Source: Apostichopus parvimensis (taxonomy: Eukaryota; Echinodermata; Holothuroidea; Aspidochirotida; Stichopodidae). From it: a DNA stretch of 44,212 bases. Made by a program: the position numbers and the translations under genes. The notes under the pieces are model-generated. The model searched no databases. It worked only from the letters and a program-made list of their open reading frames with translations, and had not been told where the DNA came from. Positions 35,583 to 44,212 of this stretch are shown in pieces (the first letter of the stretch is position 1; each line of letters opens with the position of its first letter). Location: the NCBI GenBank assembly GCA_000934455.1, contig KN884450.1, forward strand, positions 1-44,212. Reading direction: 5' to 3'.

Positions 35583-38500
35583 ATGTCGTCTCTCATAATC
35601 GTGGCATCTATTCTTATGATTGCAGTTGCAGGTAAAATCTTACATACTTAATTTGTTCGTTTGTATGATGACGATATCGTATGTGTTAATTAATACTTAC
35701 ACAGGGGGACACATAATGACTAAAATAAATTTGCGTATGTCAAGGTTTAAAGTAAGTAACCTCCCCCCCCCCCCCCCCACAACACACATACACAACCACA
35801 CTTGACTACATGACGTGTATGGGTGCCATAGTTTTAAAAAAAATCGGGAATAAGTTTATTCATTCGTTTCCATATTACTAGAAAAAGGGAAAGACTGTTT
35901 TTGGAGTGATTGCATGGTTTCGACTTGTTCAGAGGGTTTTGGAATGTTGAGAGCATGAAATTTCATTTCGGAAGTATTTACTGACCCACTGTGTCTTACA
36001 TAACGACGTTGATATCAGTAGATTTAAAAACATGTATCAATACATTATTTGATATTGATCGTTAAAGTTTCGCGCCATTTATTAAACAGGTTCATCGATC
36101 AGTGGTGCAGTTGTGTGTGATGACACTAAGTACATTGAATACGACCATGAGGAAATCATTTCATGCAGTTACGACAGAAGCTTCTATACAGTAAGATGGC
36201 AAAAAGACAACAGTACAGAAACGATCCTCAGAATAGACGGCATGGACAAAAGCGGCAGTGGATTGTCATCAGGAAAATATGACATCAAAGACGATGGCTC
36301 GATGGTTATACCAAGAGTCGAGTTTAGTCACGAAGGACTTTACACTATATCTGTTCTACGAGCTGACGGTCATTTGCTTAGGGATAGTATAATGATTCGG
36401 GTTTCAGGTAAACATAGTTAAGTTTATGTACATAGGTCTTGGTAGAGTCAATGTATCCGTATTGTAAATGTTGAACTGATATTTTTCCATGCATATGCAC
36501 GTAGTTTATTACATATCATTGTTATTTTTTCTTCTTCCTCTTTTCCGCCTTCTTCTGTAAAATATTGTTAGATATGTTAGATGGAGGACTCAAACTTGCG
36601 TAAAGAACAGGGGCGTAACCATTTACATCTGGGGAAAGACCCTAGTGTACATTACATAAGAATATGACTTGTTTGTGCAGTGTAACCTCAAAAGCCAAAC
36701 ATTCTTCAACATTTGTTTAAATAATTACGAAATATAGTTCAATCATGCATCTCAGTACCCTCCATTGTAACGTCCCCTCCTTTAGACTCCTTCCCTCAAC
36801 AACATAACACACTACCCCCCCCCAACCCTCCCCCATTTCCCCAATGCACAAATAATAGACCCTGGTATAGAATGTATGAACCCTGACGCTTCATTTTTAC
36901 ATTGTGCAGTGGTACATATGCTTTATTCGTTTTGTCACTACAGTACCATTAAAGGATTTGACCATACATGACTGTTTCGTTAGTGATAATGAATTATGTA
37001 AGAAGACAAACATATCAGAAGGGGAATCTTCTTTGGTATGTAGCGCCAGCAATGCCAAACCTCCAGTAGAAATATCATGGCGTTCACTAAAAGAAAGGAG
37101 CATGCCAACAGATTATGGCTTAAAAGATGACACTTACAAGTTCAACGACACGGTGCCGCTGTACTCCACAATATCTACTCTTAAATATAACACAAGGCTA
37201 TTTTCGTTGGAATATTTTACCTGTATAGCAACTGGTATCGCTGTTAGAGATGTATCCAGTGCATCAACAATAGTGAAAGGCCATCAGCAGTATGACGATC
37301 GTACTAGCAGAGTGACTTACGTGTTAGAAGGCGAATCATTACCATTGTCATGTCCACGTCCAAATTATCCCTTTGGACTATTAAGTGCTACATTTTCAAA
37401 TCGATCTTCAACCATAATAATGGAGTGGGGGTTACACATCCAACCACGATGCCCGAGACTGTGGAATTGTGAGTTCTCTGGAAATGACTTAGTGTCGATA
37501 GTTGTGCCTACCTATAACATTTCTCTCGAATGCGTATCCAGCTCAGGTGTCATGGCTACCACGGATGTGATACATGTATCCACTGTAGGTGAGTATGTTT
37601 CTTACGGTTAGTGTTTTTATTAACAAAGAATTTAATAAATAAACATTTCGGAGACGTGCATCCAAATGCATGCTAATTTCGCCGACCTTGAAATGATTTC
37701 CTTTTTCACACACAAAGACAATTGTTTTGTGTGTTGTTTATTACCTATCGTGACTTAATCATGTTCATTCAACTACCAAATTGCAAATGCACTCTTATCA
37801 AAAGTTGTTCTTTAATATAATCATGTCTTTGAAATAGTCTGACGAAACCACCACTTCATGTGATGACAAATGGACGATAAGTTCATTGGTATATTTACTC
37901 CTTTTTAATTGTAAAGGGAGAGTATAATTTACGTTCTCGTTCAATTGCATGAGTCGTTTTGAACATGTCACGCTATGTTCAGTTTGAGTTACAAAGTTGG
38001 CTATAAAATTGATAATTGAGCGTGCAACCCTTTTGAACATTTTGAAAAATAAAAGAACAAATTATTATGAAGGTAGTTAGATTAATTGCCTTGTTACATG
38101 TGGAACATTGTTCACCCTTAAATACATGTTCTTACAATTGCTGCTTTACAGGCTTATATATTTTTGCTTGTTCCTATTATTAATTTTTCTGCTCTTTTTA
38201 CTTCAGATAATTCATTCAAATCTGTTGTTAGCATTGATGGTTGCGGTAGTGTGGATCAAATGTGCAAACGTACAACAGGTCTTATTGGCAATATTTCTTG
38301 TTCACTACTGAACACTAAACCAGACATCCAATTAACTTTTCATCAGAGTGACGGTCCAGAAGTTACCATCAGCAGAGAGTGGCACTACACAGATGAGAAT
38401 CATTCAACAAATACTTTTGACAATTATGTAATATCTGAGTATCATATAAGTCAATGTGATGAAGTCATAGAACTTAGTTGTTCGCCAGCTTCCGTAGAGT

Positions 38501-41500
38501 TTGCCAAGTTCCAGAATACAGCTATTGTTCATCTGAAACCAGGTAAACGTAGAATAAACTGTTTCTAAATCACCATTGCCAACTTGCTCCGTGACAGTAC
38601 GGCATCTTAATTTAAGAAAAAACTACATAAATAAGATGTTCATGGAGTATTATAAGCACGCAATATTTCTCAGTCTTAAATTAAATAAAAATGTCCAATT
38701 ATTTTAATATAGCAACATTCATTGTGTTTGTTTACATAAAGATGAGTTGTATTCTTGGTGTGTGCTTTAAAAGTATCATAAACATATGCTTTAAAGACAA
38801 TAGAAACGTTCCTTAATATGTATTCTTTCTTACGGTTTCAGACGCAAGTGAATGTCAAGTGCCCAAGAACGGATCTTCAAAGACTGTTACAGCTGTTGTA
38901 ATAGTTATCATTGTGTGTGTGCTCATGATTTCCGTTTTGGCTGCAACATTTTTCATCAAGCGAAGAGGTATATATGAAAAAGTTACTATATGTCAAGAAC
39001 ATTAACCCTTTTAAAACAGCGCATGTTAACAATATAAAAGCATCACGTCAATGAAGTTAACGGTAACTTTAATAGTGACTTTATTTTTTCGTCCTTGAGA
39101 AGCTTGTTGGAGAGCACAACTTATAAACTTTGATTGTATACTTTAATTTGCTTTTCATGTATGTGGCACAACTCGTTGTTTATACTAGATTAAACATCCA
39201 GTTCAAGAAATTTCTAATTTGCGTTTTCTTCAAAGGACGTTCAAAACGAGAACCTGGCAGTAGTGGAATGAACATGTCCCAGATAGAATCACAAGAGACA
39301 GACACGGCAGATCCGAAACAAAATGAGTCATCCAACACAAAACACGAAAAGGAACCACTGTTACAGGGGCCGCTGGTACGATTGCCTTTCGAAATTTGAA
39401 ACTTGAAGCTATATAAATTAGGGTCATATTGCATCTAAAGTTGAATTTAAAGTATTATGATTACGTACGTATTTTCAAACACATTAAACTTAGTTTCTCG
39501 AAATTCCATGTAATGTATTTTCAAACATTTGTAGGAACAAACAGGGAACCTACAGGGACTAAATTGGCTTTCATTTAGTAGTAAGAAATTTAATTCCATT
39601 CGTACTTTATTTACAGCTAGAATTCGACAAACTTTTCAAGCCCTTTTACGAAAAAATAGTAGCTGGCAAGGTAATAGATTTTTGTATATTTCGCTTTTAT
39701 TTTCGTTTGCTTTTGTTTTCGTTTTGGGCTATTTGAGCAAGATTGAATATTATATGATTTGTATTTCAGTTCCATATATGTTTGCAACATATGACAAACT
39801 ATGCATAGTCTGCCGTCAGCCATTCAGGTTTGTAACAAGAGCTGAATTCCTAATTTAGATGTCAATGTTTTTTCGATGAAATATTCATCACAATTCATTG
39901 ACATTCCAAATTAATTGATATATTAAGGATATTTTATTTGGTAATATATTACTACTTCGAACAATAACACCTAAAGTAGGAGAACAATTTCCATTGCTAT
40001 CTCAAGTTACGAACTTCACTTCAAATGTGTCTATAATTATCAGCGTGCAATACGGAAAATGCAAGATGTGCTAAATGTTAAATGCTTTTCTCATGTCCTA
40101 GTTTTGCTAAAAGTTTGCAACCTTTCGCCCACTTAATAAAAAACTTATTTTTAAATACTTTTTACTAAAATCACACACAGTGGTAATAGAAGTCTTTATT
40201 TGTGTGTACGAAATCTAGAGAGCAACAACAATAATCGGAAGTAAACCTTTTATTGTCATATGAGTATGGTAAAACGTTAAGACTAATGTATATTGAAGCT
40301 AATTTTTAGCACTTTTTCAAACACTTTTTCGTTAAACTGTGAATACTACTTTTATGCAATGTAATGCAGAGCTTTGCTTTCTTGATAAGTTCTGATAAAG
40401 CGTTGTTAAGAGTTATAATCAATTATATAGTTCAAAACCTCTTCATTTATATCAACTAATTATAACGTTCAATACATGCAGTAGCATATCTATTCCTTTT
40501 TGAAGTTTTTAAATCAAAGTATAGACCATGGTAGCTGTTTCTCTGATCATTAGTCTTCTAAAGTAATACAAAGAAAGCATTTTATAAATAATATCATATT
40601 TAAATATTACTGTCTTTCTTTTTCTGTTCGTATTTATCTATACTTTGCCTCTGTAGGCAACAGATGGAGAGTTTCAACGTCTATTGATCAAATTCATAGA
40701 GTCTTACGAGGTTAGTTTCCAGCAAATGCAGTTGACACACTTAAACTAATATGTTCGCATTAAATTGACAAATACATTATTAAAAATGGATTTCATTGAT
40801 GTTATTCTGTGATAATTTTATAATGTTATTTCCAATAGGATGCCGATGTCAGAGAGTTTCTAGGAAAAAGTATATCTAATTTGAGTAATAATTCCAAAGA
40901 GGTAGGTTATTAATTATAAAATGGGTTTTAATTTTTGTATTTACTTTCACATCATAGACTGTTCTTCACTTAAACCTTGAAATCAAGTTATTACATACCT
41001 GCTTTGTTATACATTGACTGTACTTCCACTCATTAAATATCATTGTAAGAGGTTTGAGAGAGACAAAGAGGTTAACAAAGAATTTCAGTATTTTATGAAC
41101 GATCGTACGCGATTGAAGATTTTGAAAAGGTAATGGAAAATTTATAACTCTCATTTTCGGACTGATTTGTCTTGATCTTTTGAAAACTGATTAAGTGAGC
41201 AGTTTGAGACTTAATCATATCATCCATTTCTCTTTCTGGTTTAACGATAGATTTACCAGAAGGGCATATTTTGAAAAACAATACTTAGCAAATATAACTT
41301 CAAATATTATCTTCTTTCTATCAGGACTTACTTGCCATTGCTAAGTTCTTCTTGACAAGCAAATGGGTAAGAAATCATACCCTTTTGGGAATTTAGTTTG
41401 ATTGCCTTCTCCATTCATGCTGTACATTATTATGTAATTTAGCTTAATCAAACCATAAACAATTTGATACTTTCCATTTACTTTGTTCCATTATAGATGG

Positions 41501-44071
41501 ACCGGTTTTGACAATTACATAGTATTTTATTCCATTACTATTGTAATTTCCTCATATAATTGCTTCAGATTTCCTCTGAAGGACTCGTTGCAGTGCTGCA
41601 GACCGTGCTGGAAATGAAACAGGTACTTAACGACAATAACTTTCCGTATAGTACATTTGTGTTGCCCTCTTTTTATAGGTTGTCAATCAGGGGCGTATCC
41701 AGGGGGGGGGGCGCAACAGGCGCGCGCCCCCCCTATTGGCCGTCACCAAAAAAAAAAAGTTTAGCAAGAAAAAAAAAAATTGATGACGACCTTTATGTGA
41801 GATGTCGGTGATCGCTCAACCCACCCCCCTCCCGTATGCTTTATTTTTGTTTGCCAAAAAAAGGTTCTGGCGAAGTTCGGCGGCATAATAGTTTTAGAAA
41901 CATAGATGGTAATTGTGTTTATATTATCACGTAGCACAGGGCGTGTATAAGGCCTCTGGGCTGCCTGAGGGAAGCCCATAATAGCCCCGTGCATAACACG
42001 TGAGGTTACTCTATCGAGGCAAAAATTTTGACTTGTCCATTCACGAAATTTATTTCTGCTGACCTTTTATGCCTCAAATTTTTTGTGTACAATTTTTCTT
42101 GACCTCGATTTTCAAATTACTAATCATACTTTGCTAACACGATAAGACGTTATTATAGTATTATAGTATTTAATTTTTAGGCAACGACCGCTCGCGTCAA
42201 AACCTCTTTTTTTGCAAACAACACTGAACACAAAATTTTAAATATCTTGCAGATAAAAGCATTCATTATGCCTATGTTATAAATATTTAAGTCATACTTA
42301 AACAATTTTTGTACATTTTTTCCAGATAATAGTTAAATACGTTAAATTATTTTTTGATAATTGACCAGATTTCCCAGTCGGTCACAAGTTTTACAAACAC
42401 TAAGTGACATGCCAGCCATACTAAACTGTGCATTTTGTGTCCATTTTTACTGGAAATGTTGCTTATTATTAAGGTCGAAAAATGGATCACATATGGCACC
42501 ATTTTGCATTTCAGCCCTTCTTCGAAAGCAAAAATTGTCAACCCCTCCCCTTAGACCCATCCCCCAGGACGGCGATCATTCATGCCTGACGCCCCCCTAG
42601 TGGAAAATCCTGGATACGCCCCTGTCAATTATGAATAGGTTTGTGAACAAGACTTAAACTTATAGGGAACAGTGAAAAACACAATAATTGTGGATGCTCG
42701 TTACTTGCGTTTGAAACAAACCCAAACAAACATATAAACATACGTCCATCTTTGCAATAAGTTATATGTATTTTTCGTATAATTTCATTTCGCATATTTG
42801 TTTTCTTTTTTACCCTGGTACTAGAAGGTAGGTCAATCGACGTATCTTACGTTAAGTCTATATAAAATGGAATTAAGCAACTAACGAATCATCTTTTCTG
42901 TGTATTGCTAATTTTATATGATTCCTTTAGTAAACCAGGCTGATAAGCATTCGGCAACCTTGAGTATTAATTTCATTATAATTGAAGATAATGTTTTGTT
43001 CTATTCGAATTGTGTAACAGTTACCATCTAAAGACGGTCTTGATATCACAATGGAATTTTTGAACAAAGAGAAGGTAAGATTCTTCACTACAATTAATCT
43101 TGCACACTATAATTTCAATCAATTTACCTTGAACGCCTTCTGAAGGAAGTCCCTATTTGTATCAATTGCACGATGGTGTTACAAAACAATGGGACATGTA
43201 CCCTCCATGACTTCTAATTTTTGGAGTTAAGAACTTGGTAGGGTGTAAAGTATTGTAAGATGCTTCTCAGAGAACTCAGTTTATCAACATTTATATGCCC
43301 CGTTTTATCAAATATTTCTACTTCCGTGTTTTACATAGCAAATATATCACCGAATGCTCCACAATCACAACTGAGCCTACATCGCGTTATGCAGCCTACT
43401 ATGAACTACCTATCATCGAATAAAGGCTTAATACAATGACGTTTGCTAGAGTCTAGCATTACTTCATAAAAATATGAATTAAATTAACAATTTATACAAT
43501 ATATTTACGAAGCTATAGGTGTACATGACTTAGCTGGTCAATTTTAGGTCTGTTTAACATTTTAGTCATATTTTCGTAATTGATCGCCTCTAATTGGTAA
43601 TATATCATCTTATATACATTCCTTTACGTCACCATTGCTAAAGAAATCATCTAGAAAATGTATTTGTTCTAAATGAATTGGTAATTCAAAATGTTCCGTT
43701 TTGACACAGAGAAGGGAGCTGGATCCATTTTCGAAAGGTGGACAATTCAAAGAATCTGTTTTAAAAGCGATACCGCTTTTCTTTTCAGATTGATTCAAAA
43801 GTTTTCATAGATATAACCAAGATTCAAATGGATCAGAAAAGGGTAAGAAAGAAATCATTTGTCAGCATGATCATCTCAAACTGTGCTCTAAAGTGAATAA
43901 CGCTAACGCAAACATTGTTCTGCTACTTGTAGAAATAGAGGCATTGGATTTCCTAGAAGTGAAAAAATAGAATTGGAAGAGGACACACCTTTAATGTTTT
44001 ATCCGCACTCCAAACAGATAAAAGCTGAAGACTTGCTTAAAAGATTGAGAGTTGCAACTACTGAAAACAAG
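35583..44071 (+). CDS. Gene C (3' incomplete): Ig-domain receptor with mini-exon cytoplasmic region
   Basis: Exons: 35583-35631 (signal peptide [17 protein letters not shown]), 36090-36407 (V-type Ig), 36944-37588 (two Ig-like domains in one exon), 38207-38542 (Ig-like), 38842-38967 ([22 protein letters not shown] then KRR), 39236-39375 (hydrophilic juxtamembrane, ends EPLLQGPL), then phase-0 mini-exons 39617-39670, 40657-40710, 40839-40901, 41325-41366, 41569-41622, 43021-43074, 43789-43842, 44018-44071. All phases match: 681 codons so far with no stop, and a gtaagt donor after the last exon, so the gene continues past the window. The extracellular exons are all phase 1-1, as in genes A and B. 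No kinase motif is present in the part seen. Probably a surface receptor; ligand and partners unknown. Confidence 0.85.
35762..35779. repeat. Poly-C run in gene C intron 1
   Basis: About 18 consecutive C followed by acaacacacatacacaacca. A simple repeat, prone to length error. Confidence 0.85.
39617..44071 (+). repeat. Gene C mini-exon series encoding 18-residue modules
   Basis: Six of eight exons are exactly 54 bp and the others are 63 and 42; all are phase 0-0. The modules are [90 protein letters not shown] and [19 protein letters not shown] loose pattern recurs: hydrophobic residues near positions 1, 6-7, 9-10 and 13-14, with a polar or charged C-terminal end. This suggests amphipathic helices. 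They are not collagen (no Gly-X-Y) despite the 54-bp size. Confidence 0.75.
41688..42624. mobile_element. Non-autonomous DNA transposon, hAT-like TIRs
   Basis: Terminal inverted repeats of 16 bp, CAGGGGCGTATCCAGG at 41688-41703 and its exact reverse complement at 42609-42624, flanked on both sides by TCAAT. The CAGGGG terminus resembles hAT elements, but hAT normally makes 8-bp target duplications and only 5 bp match here, so the superfamily is uncertain. The 937-bp element has no transposase. It lies inside the gene C intron between 41622 and 43021. Confidence 0.75.
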
Positions 44072-44096
44072 GTAAGTTTAATCTCCCAACTGCACT

Positions 44097-44212
44097 TATA
44101 CATCCATCCATCCACCCGTCCATCCATCCATCCATCCATCCATCCATCCATCCATCCATCCATCCATCCATCCATCCATCCATCCATCCATCCATCCATC
44201 CATCCATCCATC
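44097..44212. repeat. (TCCA)n microsatellite
   Basis: Nearly pure tetranucleotide repeat from shortly after the last gene C exon seen to the end of the window, with a few early interruptions (cacccgtc). It probably continues beyond the window. Confidence 0.97.

Noticed and set aside
39770-39827. Possible gene C exon after gtatttcag
   Set aside because: It is 58 bp, which breaks phase, and contains an in-frame TAG when entered in phase 0.
39617-44071. Collagen-type interpretation of the 54-bp exons
   Set aside because: No Gly-X-Y repeat; the modules are rich in Leu, Ile, Lys and Glu.
43999-44211. Minus-strand open frame encoding repeated MDGW
   Set aside because: It is translation of the (TCCA)n microsatellite.
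1-44212. tRNA, rRNA or CRISPR features
   Set aside because: None seen on reading; the regular repeats present are the mini-exon array, transposon-like elements and microsatellites.

Overview
The window is eukaryotic genomic DNA: AT-rich, with many short exons in GT-AG introns, noncoding repeats, a 50-N assembly gap and a tetranucleotide microsatellite. Protein style (Ig-type receptors, receptor-tyrosine-kinase-like folds) points to an invertebrate animal. I suspect a deuterostome, perhaps an echinoderm such as a sea cucumber, but nothing here proves the taxon.

Three multi-exon receptor genes can be rebuilt exon by exon with consistent splice phases. Gene A (+, 3170-16996) encodes a signal peptide, two Ig-like domains, a TM segment, a degenerate tyrosine-kinase domain and a tail built from tandem 42-bp mini-exons. 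Gene B (-, 32024-24813, complete, 702 aa) is a paralogue: signal peptide, three Ig-like domains, TM, degenerate kinase domain, short tail with two tyrosine motifs. Gene C (+, 35583 to beyond 44071) has a signal peptide, about four Ig-like domains, TM and a cytoplasmic part built from mini-exons, mostly 54 bp, all phase 0; no kinase is visible before the window ends. A and B converge; B and C are divergent, with about 3.5 kb between their start codons.

The striking theme is that both kinase domains have lost catalytic residues (HRD to HPG/HPA; DFG to CFC or DFF; in A also the beta3 lysine) while the tails carry tyrosine motifs (YETV, YERV, YGIM, YEDM, YIEL, YNEV). In A these sit on exchangeable mini-exons that appear to descend from the 3' end of the last kinase exon, whose upstream coding bases became intron and splice acceptor. 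The A array appears twice on either side of the 50-N gap, with different copy number; the frame shows both copies cannot be used in one transcript, so this is probably two haplotypes or a recent duplication. Together the genes look like a cluster of signalling-scaffold receptors, possibly in immunity or self/non-self recognition (inference only).

Other content: 5' of gene A (1-3136) nothing recognised; 16997-24316 holds diverged direct repeats, a frameshifted gene remnant and C-rich tracts; 31.7-34.3 kb has tandemly duplicated leader exons of gene B with a small uORF; a dispersed inverted-repeat element with a hammerhead-ribozyme-like core occurs three times; a 937-bp TIR element lies in a gene C intron.
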